A DNA stretch of 64,000 nt from Trichoplax sp. H2. Lineage: Eukaryota > Placozoa > Uniplacotomia > Trichoplacea. Made by a program: the position numbers and the translations under genes. This document shows, in pieces, positions 35,061 through 48,490 of the stretch (the first letter of the stretch is position 1; every line of letters begins with the position of its first letter). The notes under the pieces are model-generated. The model was not told where the DNA came from. It saw only the letters and a list, made by a program, of their open reading frames with translations, and ran no database searches. The DNA is taken from positions 310,001 to 374,000 of the forward strand of contig NOWV01000013.1 in the NCBI GenBank assembly GCA_003344405.1, in the 5' to 3' direction.

Positions 35061-37878
35061 ATGGATGCTAGTGAGAGCGGCGATATTCGCCAAGAAGCCT
35101 TGGCAATCATGAAAGAGATCGCTTTCTCTGTCAAGGATATTCATGCTGCAAAATCATTACCTTGGTTGTTCGAGATATGCTATATTAATGTCATCACTCA
35201 AGAGGGAAAGAATTATTGCATTGAAGTGACAGCATCAGGATGGAGGGTAAAATTATCTACACACAATCTTGCTAGTGACTAATTAAAATTACTAATTATT
35301 GAAACAATGGATAGTACAGAATGTAAAATCATCTTGATTAGCCTGTCTAACATTGCATTTCCTACGGGTAACTAGTAACTGTAAGCAGTCTAGACTTGTA
35401 GAGGAGGACTTTGTTTACTCGTATACTGTATTAAGTATGTCAAAATAAGGAAATACCAGTCAGCAAAATAAATCATTAAGTTTTACAATTGAGGTAAAAT
35501 TGCTCACATAAAACACTAACTAAATAGAGTATATCGCTTAGATCACAATCTTACGATGTAAAGCTATCTTGATTAATTTGGCTAACATCGCTTTTCCTAC
35601 TGGTAACTATAAGCAGTCTAGATTTGTAAAGGGGGACTTTGTTTACTCGTATGCTGTATTACTGTAAGTTAATCTGTCAAAATTAGGAAATACCAGTCAC
35701 CAAAATAAATCATTAAGTTTTACAATAGAGGTAAAATTGCTCTCATAAAACACTAACTAAATAGAGTAGATCACTTAGTTCACAATCTTACGATGTAAAG
35801 CTATCTTGATTAACTTGGCTAATATTGCATTTCTTACTGGTGACTACAGTATAAGCAGTTTAGACTTGTATAGGTTAATGTTACAGTAACTTTGTTTACT
35901 CGTATACTGCATTAAGTCTGTCAAAATTAGGAAATGCCAACCACTAGAATTGACTATACTGGAGAATTGAGATAAAAATAGCTCACGAAAAACGCCAACT
36001 AAATACAGATAACATTCAAATTACAATCTGACGATATGAAATTCTTGATAAGGCTATGCCTCCGGATATTATCCAATTAAATTTTGAACCCCAATAATGC
36101 AGTCAGTTCACAATACGCGTATACTAAGATATTAAGTGAAATCAACTGTAATCAAACTAAATGTGAAAGCTACATTATTGATTAAAATACAGAATCTTGA
36201 AAGAAAATTTTTAAAATTAACTGTCATTAAACCTCTGATTATAATTAATTATATATAATTAACAATTGAATTATTTTTTACTGGAACGTACTAATTTACT
36301 GGTTGCCATTTTTATCTGTACCAATATTACCGTTCGCTCTAGATCGATTGATTTCAATAATAATCCGCATTGCGCTATTTAAAATATTCCATTTTTTTAT
36401 CTATGCGTTTGGTAAGACAGTAGACTGTTGCTATTCAGTTAATGCATTGCACTGCTGTACTAATTAAAATAATTGATATTTCTCCTAACTAATATTGTAC
36501 AAAATGGGATTGCAAATCCAGCAGATGCTTGGTGTTGCTGTAACAGCCAATCAGTTAATATATTACACTTTTTAAAATACAAATAGTTCACTCAAAATTA
36601 ATACAAGTCCACCAGACATTTGCTTTTGTTTGAAATAGCAATCGCTTAATGTATTGCACGACAAAAAATACTTCACATTTCACCTACAGTTATTACAAAT
36701 CTAGTAGATAACTGATATCGGTTTAAATACCAATCAGTTAGTGCATTGCACTATTTTTAAATCACTTCGTAATTCATCTAAAGCTATTCAGTAGATCTGT
36801 TATCACGAAGGAGATATTATAAAGTAATTGTATTTTTCCTCCGTGGATCTAGCACATCTACCAAGTAAAACCATGCTTCTAATGTTCGTTTCTGGATTGA
36901 TATTATTACTACTACCCTACCTTTTATCCTATACACAACTTTCTGATCAATATGTACAATTTTACGTTAATTATTATAGCTCAATTCAACACCACTCAAC
37001 TACTCGTTATTTATGAGTAATCCCTTATGTAATATACTTCTATCATTTAATTAATTTACAAATTATACGCTATGAGTCTGATATCGTCACGGCTTGATAT
37101 TGGCTTCAATACCAAATCAGTTAATACCTTGTACTATTTTAAATGACTATTCGTTATTAGTTTGCTATCATCACAGCTTCGTATTGGCTGAAATGCCAAT
37201 CAGTTAATGCCTTGTGCTACTTTAAATGACTCCATGTTTCACCTACAAATCCAGCAAATACATTATTGCAAAGAGTCCTAAAAGCATATGTAAAATTATC
37301 TATGCTATAATACGCCAAATATATCATACGACGTTCGCAGTGGGTAACTAGAGCTAGTAGCATTGTGCTATTTAGAATGCTTTGTATTTTACACAGTGAC
37401 TACTGTATAAATGTGGTAGATTCTCGGTCTCCGAATATTCCTGACGTTTCCTAACGTTGGAGAGTTATGTACAATGCGTTATTCTATCATACATTATTGT
37501 ACTACACGATCAAGATAGCTTTTGCTGGTATACAGGGAGATCGTATAGCTACACTATTTAGTAAAGCAATCAGTCGATACTATCACAATCAGATTGCTAA
37601 CCTTGCAACTATATCAATTTTTAAAACGTTATTGTGGCTTATACCTGAATTTATAACTTAATGAGAAGATCCAAGATACCATGAATAATGTAATTTTATA
37701 TATTTTTGCTCTTAAGATTGTTGGATACGAAAATAATAAAATTGATGCAGACAATCCATCTGACTATTACGAAACATTATACTCTCTGTTGGATAATTAC
37801 AGCCCGTTATATCGAGAAAGCTTTGGTCAGGCAGTCATCGCGAAATTGAATAAATTTAAAGAAACAGATCCACAATAA
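35061..37878 (+). CDS. GSKIP: GSKIP, GSK3-interacting A-kinase anchoring protein
   Basis: Two exons, 35061-35246 and 37717-37878, join in phase (TGG AGG | ATT GTT) to give 115 residues; human has 139. The start is the ATG of MDASESGDIRQEA. Exon 1 carries the amphipathic helix EALAIMKEIAFSVKDI, which in the family docks the PKA regulatory subunit, and then CYINVITQEGKNYCIEV. Exon 2 carries YYETLYSLLDNYSPLYRESF and GQAVIAKLNKF, the region that binds GSK3-beta. The Leu-rich helix needed for that binding is preserved. GSKIP therefore should tether PKA and GSK3 in the cytoplasm. The shorter length comes from the N-terminus. The 2.47-kb intron is by far the largest relative to coding size in this window and is made of repeats. 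Confidence 0.93.
35295..36010. repeat. Three-copy tandem repeat in the GSKIP intron, period about 236 bp
   Basis: ATCTTGATTA marks the units at about 35332, 35567 and 35803. They share GTTTACTCGTATACTG, CATTAAGTTTTACAAT and CACTAACTAAATAGAG. Copies 1 and 2 are highly similar; copy 3 is more diverged, especially at its end. Confidence 0.9.
36400..37260. repeat. Diverged repeat of about 90-110 bp in the GSKIP intron
   Basis: Variants of CAATCAGTTAATGCATTGCA occur near 36433, 36548, 36649, 36731, 37112 and 37195. They are often followed by CTATTTTAAATGACT and preceded by GGCTTAAATAC-like sequence. This is a second family, distinct from the 236-bp one. Confidence 0.8.
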
Positions 37879-39100
37879 TATAACGCAAACACATTATACT
37901 GCTACCACGGCTAGTATAAAGGATATCAATCAATAGTAATAATAATCCACCCCAAATTTTTGTCCGTTTTTATGCGTGTACTGGCTATACTCTATTCGAT
38001 GTCAAGATTAACTAAGGATAGTATGAAAGGAACTTGTAATCTAATTTGAAAATAATATCTGTATGTTTACCTGCAATATACTGTATGAGTATAAATAAAT
38101 TAAATCATAAATTCAACCTTCTATAGCATTTTATCTGCATGTAAATTTACTCATAAATTTTACCTTTACAATAAACTAATTGCCTAGGTATTAAACCGTC
38201 TAATTTCATAATGCCTCAAGTACTCAAACTTTCATTTCGAAAATATTGCACAATATGATAACCACCAGCTTTAATAAATTTATCCAGCACTCTACTGCCC
38301 ATAAATGCGCGAGTTGTATCCTGATTTTTAATAACGTCACTTTATGAACCATAGATCCGATTTGAAGTATTCTTTTTAATAACCGTTAGATAAGTAACAT
38401 CAACAAGTTTTTACTTATAGAGTTTATCACTAAACGAAGTAAATGTAGTTCACTATTGATACACAGATGTAAGAATATGAAGTAGCTTATTGTTAAACAT
38501 TTCACAATTGACAGCAATAAATTGAAAGAGCTATAGTACTTACAACTTTTTTAAATTTCAGATTACCAAATGAAGGTGTAAGTAAGATACACGAATAAAA
38601 CTATAATTGATTAATCTACCCGGTATATATATATATATCATATATAATATATATATTTTTAATTATATGAACACAGGATTTAGTATCTTTCACGCTTACT
38701 GCCATAGCTTGTATACATTAATTTATATAGTTGACAGTACTGTAGTTTCTACTATGTCTAGTATTTAATATTGGCGAAGCAATTACCGTTTGACCACGGT
38801 AATCTTACATTTAATAAATATACAATGAAAATACTATGATATTTTCTGTATCTATTTAAGGGGAAAATAAATCATGTAGTACGAATGTAGACTACGCTAC
38901 ATGGATTAAATTATAGTTTATGGTTAAATTGATATACTAGCAACAAAAATTTGCTGATCAACTTCTAATATTGGACATGATTTGCATTAAGAATGAAAGA
39001 TATACCTAATTTCGGTGTGACTACTAAATAAGAATGTAAAGATACATTTTAATGTGGAAGATACGTTTAATAAAAATAATGTGTTATTTCACAAAGACCC
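37879..39100. other. Convergent spacer between GSKIP and the EF-hand gene
   Basis: This 1.2-kb interval holds the two 3' UTRs, an AT dinucleotide stretch near 38620-38655 and one exon-like open segment at 38216-38320, described separately. Nothing else stands out. Confidence 0.5.
38216..38320 (-). CDS. Orphan exon-like open segment ending in a stop
   Basis: Behind a good acceptor (AAAAATCAG) 34 codons and a stop read DTTRAFMGSRVLDKFIKAGG then YHIVQYFRNESLST. The amino-acid mix looks like real protein rather than AT-rich noise. No upstream partner exon was found. It may be an alternative last exon of the EF-hand gene, which otherwise stops at 39101, or a remnant of another gene. I do not recognise the domain. 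Confidence 0.35.
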   Translation of the reverse strand, partial: DTTRAFMGSRVLDKFIKAGGYHIVQYFRNESLST

Positions 39101-42100
39101 TTAAAGTCTATCTAAATGTATCAAACATCTCAGAAAATCTTCATATGATATGTTGCCAGAAATATCACTATCGAAATACGTCAAAAGATGATAAAATTGA
39201 TCATCTTGCAGAGTAACACCGCAATCTTCAAGAAGGCTTTTCAGGACTAAAACATCTACTTTTCCACTGCCTGATTCGTCCATCTTCTTCAATAACCGTC
39301 TTATTGGTTTCCATTGAGGCATAATCTATTAATTAATAGCAACGGTAGATCAGTTTAGATCCTTTTCATATAGTACTGTACTTGTTAAAAGTAGTTAATG
39401 TACGTATAACCATTTAGAACTTGACGATGCAATATATCTGTCTCAATTCTATTAACGCTAGTCTCTGCTTAGTAAATTTTCGATAAGTTACCTTTCTCTG
39501 TATTTTGATTAGTATTGCTCGGGCATCGTTATCAAATTGAAAAGATGAACTCGGCAAAGGAGTTTCATAACGAGGTCCAACTATACGACCAGTAACAGGT
39601 GTTGTTTGAGCATTAGTTTCCTTAATTTTCAGACGATTTAATGCAATATCGTTTAGCAGAACGCTATAATCGATCCTAAAAATATTATCGTAAGCAAAAA
39701 ATAGTATCAGATAGATACCATACGTATACGATTATGTTAATTTCACAATGGACCACTTATGTTATGTGTCTGTTAGCAATACCTATATATTTTAATACCT
39801 ACCCTAAGCCATTTTTGTGTCGATACAACTCATTTATAGCCTCCCACTGTTCATCAGTAAGGTCGACAGAAGCATATTCCATAAAAATTTTCTATTTTCA
39901 TATAAGAAATTTTATTAGACAATAAATTTCATTTCATTATTCGATTTAGAAACAAAATTAGCTACAATTACATCCTTCTTAAACAAGCTATATAGATCCT
40001 CTAAGGCATATGCAATGGATAATCATCGTATCTTTACCTTTACAGCAGAGAGAGGGATTGCTTGGGTTCGTGATAAATCGATATCTCCAAATGTTTTCCT
40101 AATTTCATTGAATTTATGGCCACTCTAGTAGTTTGAGTGTAAAAGAGTTAAACAGTGAATTAACGAACAAGAAATCCTCCAGATACTTAATTAATAAGAA
40201 ATTCATACTAACCTTAGACGTAATGATTTTGATAGCTTTTTCTTGAATCTTATGAAGTTTGTGCTCCGTTTTTTTCTGCTTTATAAGGATTTTTACATCG
40301 CTTGTCATTTTACTATCTTTGCCGCGTAAATGTTGATCATCTAAATATTAATGGATAAATCATATATCATTACAAGTAATCAGAATTATTATAAAACTAC
40401 ATTAATTTCTATCTAATATATAAATTAATCAAAATTATTAATCATTATATCTAACCTAGGAATTCCTGCGGCTTTAGTATATGACTTTTGGTAAAATATT
40501 GATACAGATCAACAAATTTGATCTTCTTTACAGTTTTTCCGCGAATAGATCGGAAAAAGGTCAAGACTTCATCTGTTTCCAATGTTATTCCATACCTAAA
40601 AATGAAATTAAGATTGCAGTATTACAGTACCGGGCTTCATCGGCCGTTAAGAAGCGAATAAATCATTCTTTTAAAATAGCTATAACAATCAGCCTTAAGA
40701 CTTAATTAGGGTAATAATCTTCAATCTATTACTCGTACTTTGAAGCAAGGAGAATTAAATCCGCAGCAGAGACTTCTCCCGTTCGCTTCTTGTCAATTTT
40801 AAAAATAAATGACTAATTGGAGGACAAAAATGGGAAATTAATTCAGTTTTATCTCATTCAAAATACATATTCGTGGAATCCACCAACCTTATTTGCAGTA
40901 TGAAATCTTTTCGAAAATATCGGACGGATTTCGTTTTCAATCTGCGTAAACATCAAGGCATTTTATTACAGAATTCGATTGGAAAAAAATTCTTGTCGTA
41001 CGATATAAATATATATATTTTATAATTTTTCATGTATAGGATGATAGCTATTATTCAGCAATTATAGCGTACACTAACTAGTACTAAATTATACAGCAGC
41101 TTTACTGTAAAATAATATATTTATCATAACGACATTGGAATCCAAGGTTTTGCACATTTTAGTTAATACTGTATATAGCATATATTAAGAATGTTAGTTT
41201 CGGATATCCAGCAGCTATAATACTTATTCTGCTTGTAGTATTTTATATTTTGGGGGAGGGGGCACTAGAATACATGAAATGTGATATGAAGCTAATATGT
41301 AATATGCAAGCTGCATTTTACCTCCTTTAATGTTCTTCCGGCTGCAACTTCACTTTTGAATCGAACAACTTTAGTGTTCGAATTTGAAAGTGGTAACTCA
41401 CTAGTTTTTTCTTTAGCATCATCAACTGCAGACTCTGGCAGATCAACACGATTGAAATCACTCCGATAACTGAATTTGTTGCTGCTTCCACTTTTTTCAA
41501 AAGATTTATATTCAATCGGAGTAGCAGTTATATCTTCGTTAGCCATAGTGATCGTTGCTGGAATAGAAGGCGCTTTTACAGGTTCCTCTTTAACTTCCTG
41601 TGATTTTCCGCTTCGGTTTATTAGCCGCATCAAACTAGCAGATGAGCTATATTGAATGTAAAGACTATTTAATTCACTAATACCTTCAAGATACTCTTAC
41701 TATAGGCAATTAAATCTTTATGTGCATACTATTGAGGGATTAATAAATAGCAACATTTAATAATAATTAATGTATAAAGTCAATTCTTACGCATCATCAA
41801 GCAGTGTAAGAAATCGCGGATAATCGATTCCTCGCAATTCTTCAATTTCAGTGGAATGCAGAAGTTCGTCAAATTCAGAATCAGTTAAGCTATTACTTAA
41901 AATTGATTCCAAGCACAAGCGAAAATCATATTTGTTGACTAAGCCACATTTTTCGGAATCGAATACCCTGTAGTAAAATACAGCAGTTAATGCACCATCC
42001 ATTAAAGAGCGATTAAATTAGTAAAGACAGAAATTTATATAGATATGAATCAAATATACATGTAATAACTATATATAATCAAAGTACTTATTGATAATTT

Positions 42101-45100
42101 ATACAGTGAGCGTATATCATTGAAATAATATGGATCAGCAATTCACACACCTAAACTTCTCCAATATTGAAATAAATTTTTTATGAAGAATTTGAGCAAT
42201 TTTAGCTTCTGCCATCATTGAAGTATGTAAGTCGACATAATTCGATTTCACAGGAACTGGATCTGGTTGACTAAAACAGGGTAGGATGAATACATGAAAT
42301 TATCAACCTATTTTATTATTTAAACATTGAATGTAGGATATCAGTAGATATACTGCTTTAGTATATCAAGATTGACCTACATTGTCATGATGGAATGTAA
42401 GATTCCATTAGTTTGACGACTAAGAAACTTCGTTACCAATTCAATATAAGAAAGAGCATTTTCCTCGCGATGACTGATCCTATATTGCGCATCATAAGCA
42501 CACAAAGAGACGAAAAAATTTTAGCCGATATTCCTATCATCCCTATATACTTGCATATTCTATTAGATAAATTATACGCTATATACAAAGTCATATACCA
42601 AGTGATACTATTTCTGCTATTCTATCACCAATTGTTTGATCGAATTATACCAATTATATAATCAATAAGTTAGTAAAAATTTGTATTGTAATTTTCTTAT
42701 ACCTTTGCAAGAAATATTCCAAATCTATTGGAGATAGCTTAAGCTTGAAATAATTATTGATAATCGTACGAAAATTTTGCCTGGTTACCTAATTAAATTA
42801 TTTAAATCAAATAAGACAATTTAAATTCATTATTATAAATATTAATTTATGCTGCCACTAGTTTTCAGATATAGGACTGTCACTAATCTTATCAAGGGTA
42901 GAAGCAACACCATCATATAAAATAACCAAAATACAACTACAATTTTACCTTTCCGTTTTTATCATGATCATATTTTTGAAATTCCTGAATTAAGTCTTCA
43001 AATGGTTCTTCCAACTAGAGTATTTTATTAAAGTTGTTTGAAAATGACAAATGGAACTAAGAGTCTTTACCAAAATTGAATAACAAAATTTCTATTAAAG
43101 TTTAGATATTTATTCTCGTGATCTTCCTAAATATAATGGCATAGCTCACTGCTGCATAGCTTACGACCTTAAAAACTAACGAATTTTGTAAATATCAATT
43201 CTAATTAATATTATTGTCTACGTTTACTAAATATAATTACTGTACCAAACTATTATATCAGTATAGCCAACTATTTGATATTTAGGTTTATTTATGGTAT
43301 ACTCGCATGTAAAACTGTAGTATTCAAGTTCTAAAGTTCCAAAGCTCATTAATATTCCTTATTTACTTCATGCATATTAAAACTTACGATATAGCTAAAG
43401 TCTAATTGTTCACACAGCTTATAGAAAAATTATTTAAAACATGTTACCTTATGCACCAGGCGTTGTAAAGCAGCACAAATTTTTTTAATTAGCTTTTGTG
43501 GTTGTTTTTTAGAGGCGTCTTGACCTGATGGTTTTTCATCACTTGACTGTCTTGATTTAGATCTAGCAGCAGTTATATCTAGTACGAACCAATCAAATAA
43601 TTTATCGTGGAGGTAAAAGAAAAAGACAGCAACAATTCTCAGTATACTAAAGTATTTAGGTTGCATACCCAATATATTTTCTATTATTTCATAGAGAACT
43701 ATGAGAATTAGCAGTAATAGAAATGGAATTTATTATACCTAACAGCTTATCATAATCAATGCCCAATCTACGAAACACTTTTCCTGTTTTCATACCACCA
43801 ACACCATGGAGATCGCATCTATAGTAACATCGAATGAATTGATTATTAATAATATTCAGTACGTATTAACTTTCTTTAAATATAGTAAATGGCTCTTGTT
43901 AAATACAGTTAATAAACGAGTTTTTGCCCATATTTAATGATAAAGGGATTACAGATACTGTAATATATACGTAAAATAATAATCCGTAAGAATTTAAATC
44001 CAAGTAATAAAAGAAATGTTGTACTAATGCTATAAGGTAATCTTTTTTACCTGTCCCACAGCTTTTCAAATTCAAAATCGGTCATAGAAATCTTTAAATT
44101 TTCTAACATGATACGAAATTGTGGCTTTAATATCTGTCCATTTTCAACTAAACATTCCAGGGGTAAAATATCATATAATGCCAATGTCCTAATACGGTAT
44201 AAGAACAACAAGTAACATCTTTACGTACTCATCAGCGGATACTTCTAGTTGCGAAATTTTACTACATCATAGAGACTACGTGCAATTTTATAAATAATGC
44301 ATTAGATTTATAAATTATAATTAAGCTTACCCATCTAATGCTCTATTGCGTAAATGCGCTTGAACTTGAGTTGCTGTCCACTCTACTGGTGCTAATTCAG
44401 GTTTATTATTTAACCTCTGTACAGGATCTACCCAAGCTACATGGTTGCTAGACTATCATTTAAACATTGTTAAAAACAACGAATTTCAAACAAGCAGTCA
44501 ACACTGTTAACATTATTATAAGCTACCTACGTGCAAAATTAACCCTACAGTTATTAAATTCTGAAATTATTACTACTTTATTAATGATAATAAAATTTGT
44601 AAGCTAACCTCAGTGTCTTTAATAGCGGCGATAAACTCATCAAACGAAATAGCCTTTTTCTTAGATAAATTCAGACTAATAGCAGAATAGTTTAATATCA
44701 AATAAGTTGATGGACGTAAAATAAGCTTTTACAAAATAATAGAAGAAAGCTTAATAATCGAAGCGTAAAATTACTAGATTTATATAATAAAAATTAAATT
44801 CTGTATAACTGTAAGCTTATACTATTTTCTCAATACGATATAAATTGTTATTTTGAACATATTAACTAACTATAAATAATAATTTTTATGGCATACTACC
44901 CTAAAATTTAGGTAGAATATACTGTACAGTATAATATTGACATTCATGAATACCTCTTAAGTAGTGAAGCAATTTGTCCTGGAAATAAATATCCACACAA
45001 GTGATATATAATTCTTCCCATAGCCTCTCTATAGAAACAATTGTAATATCTGTTACGATTACACGTACAGGTATACATATACATTTATAGCGGGCTAATA

Positions 45101-46621
45101 TATGAAAAGTTATAAAAAAATCTAATCTGCTTAATTAAATCTGAATTAATCATATTATAAATAAATAGCGAATAATATTTATTAATTTACCTAGGAGCGT
45201 TTCCTTTTCCATAAGGATCTGACGCTTTAAATGCTTGTTTGATACCGTGAAAACTCGTCGGTATTTTCTCTCGTATTAGTTGTATTAACTAAAAATAGAG
45301 TAAAATATTTCAGAAAAGGGTTAGAACATATAATTTTTAAATAATCAGAAAGTTAATGATAAATATTAGTTGCTTAGAGCTAGGATTAACGTCAACTGAC
45401 AAACCTCAGGAGCATTCATCTTGTGTCTTGGAACATTATCAAGTATAGAGCCTAAATTAACAATTAGAGGAGCTTATTTATTAGGCAACTCAAATACTTT
45501 TTTACAATATTACAGATAGTAAATAGGGTAGCTTTGCTATGACAAATATATTATACTCTATCTCCAACAAATTTTTAATGCGAGTATTATACATTCTGCC
45601 CAAATAATTTAGTTAATATCTCAAAATGGATATTGAAAGAGTATAAATCTATAAACATATTGCATAACATATTCAATTAATTCAATTAATTAAAATATAT
45701 TCTTAGTGATCTCAAACTATAAAATTTCAATCGTGTATAACATATAAACTATGTAAAAATAATTAAATGTAATTTAGAATAACAGATTCGATTACAGAGA
45801 TTAAATAAGGGTGTCTAAAATACGCTTTAGCTTTAATTTGGACATTTCCTTATTTACTTAAATTGTAAAGATTAAATTTAATAACTTGCCTAACAAGAAA
45901 TTTCATTAGCTATTTAAAGAATTACTGTTATCGTTATCATAGAATCCTATTTATATTAAGCTACATTACAGCACGGTAATTTATTTAAAACACAACATAG
46001 GCCCCAATTTTCTTATTAAATTTAATGGATCTTTCTGATCATTAACTCATAATTACAATATTGATCTTGATAAAATAGTCAAATTTAGAAAGCGATAACA
46101 GTGTTACTACAATAAGGAGCATACACATCGCGTACGTGTATCTTTTTTATCGATAGCAAATTCATAAAAATTACCCAATTTAATTTTAAATTATTATAAG
46201 CAACTAGAAAAAAGATTCCTTACTCCAGATGTGGTAATCTTTCTGGATATGATCTATAAGTATCTCCTTAAAGTATCTAACCTGGCCATGTCGAAAGTCG
46301 TTGATGTTTCCGGCTCGGAAGATTTTGATTATTTTCTGTTCTTAACGGAGGTAGATCGTTTTCTTCCGATACATTATGATTTTGATTATTTATATCATCA
46401 TCGAATTTAACGTGAATGGATTTACTTAGATTTTGGTTGGTTGATCGATCATACTGATGACTTGTTGGTCGTGAACTATTATAGTTAGCTGATGCACCTC
46501 GTATTTTTAATTCTGATTTATTTCCAAGTCGCGTTAATGGATGTTCAATCACTGGTAATTGTGGGCCATAGCGATTTCTTTCGCCTCTTGCTGAGGTAAT
46601 TGAATTAACAGTGGTTGCCAT
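39101..46621 (-). CDS. Multi-EF-hand protein, EFCAB6 (DJBP)-like
   Basis: Twenty-two exons on the minus strand close in phase to 950 residues: 46621-46282, 45451-45405, 45288-45191, 45028-44954, 44675-44609, 44452-44331, 44188-44051, 43818-43739, 43578-43448, 43014-42949, 42788-42703, 42270-42151, 41967-41791, 41646-41322, 40941-40888, 40812-40739, 40595-40456, 40340-40213, 40124-40038, 39891-39803, 39675-39492 and 39325-39101. The protein repeats a unit of about 150 residues with paired EF-hand-like helices. Examples are AFKASDPYGKGNAP, FQKYDHDKNGK, VFDSEKCGLVNKYDF, FKIDKKRTGEVSAADL, MDESGSGKVDV and YFDSDISGNISYEDF. Several loops keep the D-x-D/N-x-S/G ligands; others look degenerate. This order resembles EFCAB6, a protein of testis and cilia that binds DJ-1. 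Human EFCAB6 is longer (about 1,500). The EF-hand call is firm; orthology is likely but unproven. Confidence 0.85.
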
Positions 46622-47269
46622 TACTTCTTTTTCCCAAAATGGCTAATCCTAATTTATATCTTTCTCCCTTCCTCAACTGCAATTGTATATAATAATCGTG
46701 TCAAGTTAGAGAGAATGTTTCCATGACGACCAGCGTCTTCTTGAAGATACTCTATCCTTGACCTAATAGACATTATACAGTATCCATAGTCTTGCTTGTT
46801 CCCTCCTAGTGCAACAGTCAATAGAGTTTACTTTTTAATTATCTTTAGTTACCGCATAGCAATAAAATTGGTCAACATTAATGCATATTGATTCAATATC
46901 GACCACAATCTATCGTTAAAGTAATATATAGTAATACTAGATACACTTACAAGTATTACAACAATATCTTTAAGATTAAACTTCATTTACATAATAATTA
47001 CTCAAGTTATTGTCGTTATAATAGATTAATGAATGCAATAAGGGTTCCTTTTATTCAATTTTTCATAGGGTAGTTTAACTTAGTTTGGTCAACAATTGCT
47101 GTAGTGCTACTATAGCAATCGTTGATGTTTTCAGTATTATCGAGTTGGGTTTATTAACCATATTCTGTTTGTATTGATTTAATAAATTTCTATAACAGTG
47201 GAATAGATTTTATTCAACTAAAAACGTAATTACCATAAGTAAACAAGATACAATCCACGACTGTCATTC

Positions 47270-48490
47270 ATTAGCAAACAGGAGAGGCATGGTATATATC
47301 AAAATGACCAGAATTCTAACACTATTGATTTGAATGAGAGTGTTATACTCTATAAAGTAATATCTATCCAGTAAAACAAATTTCTATTATCAAAAAATGT
47401 TTAAGGAGCTGCAAATCAGACAGCAATATACGGATACTTCTAAGTCTTAGCCAGCCCATTCTAGATTAGAAAGTATGTCATAATAGTTTTTTTGTAATTC
47501 TAGGTAAAGATAAATAGGAGAGGACTGGTATCAAAATGACCAAAATTCTAACAATATTGGTTTCAATGAGTATTTTTCTCTATATAGTAATATCTGTGTA
47601 GTAAAACGAATGTCTATTATAGAAAAATGCTGCCCAAACACTCATATGCCCAAGGAACTACGTATCAGACCGTAATAAATGGATACTCGTGAGTATCGGC
47701 CAGCCCTATTCTAAATTATAAAGTATTCACAATTGTATTTTTATAATTCTCAGTAAAGATAAACAGAAAAGGACTGGTATGTATCGAACCAGAATTCTAA
47801 CAATATTGGCTTGAATGAGAGTGATTTGCTCTGTATAGTAATATCTATCCAGTAAAGCGAACTTCTTTTATGGAGAAATGCTTTCCAATTACTTTTATGC
47901 TAAAAGAAACATGAATCAGGCCGCAATTAATGGATGCTTCTGAGTATCAGCCAGTCCTATTCTAAATTATAAAGTATTCACAAATGTGTTTTTGTAAATC
48001 TAAGTAAAGATAAATAGGACTGGTATATAGTAGCAAACCAGAATCCTAACGATATTGATTTGAATGAGAGTACTTTGCTCTATACATCTGTTCAATAAAG
48101 CGGGTTTCTTTTATAAAGAAATGCTTTCCAATTACTTTTATGCTCAAGGAAACATGAATCAGAACACATTTAATGGATACGTCTACAGTATCAGCCAGTC
48201 CCATTCTAAGTTATAAAGTATTCACAATTGTGTTTTTGTAATTAAAAATAAATAGAACTGGTATATAGTAGCAAACCAGAATTCTACCAAAATTGGTTTG
48301 AATGAGATGTATTTTGTTATATACAGTAACATCTGTTCAATAAAGCGGGTTTCTTTTATAAAGAAATGCTTTCCAATTACTTTTATGCTCAAGGAAACAT
48401 GAATCAGAACACATTTAATGGATACTTCTGTGTATCAGCCAGCCCCATCCTAAGTTATAAATTATTCACGGTCATGTTTTTGTAATTCTA
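47270..48490. repeat. Five-copy tandem array, period about 240 bp
   Basis: GGTAT followed by ACCAGAATTCTAAC marks units at about 47291, 47527, 47775, 48022 and 48260. Units share AATGAGAGTG, TAATATCTATCCAGTAAA, GAAATGCTTTCCAATTAC, TGAATCAG and GTATCAGCCAGTCC. The last two units share a stretch of about 80 identical bases (48098-48181 and 48339-48422), so the array grew recently at that end. Confidence 0.92.
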
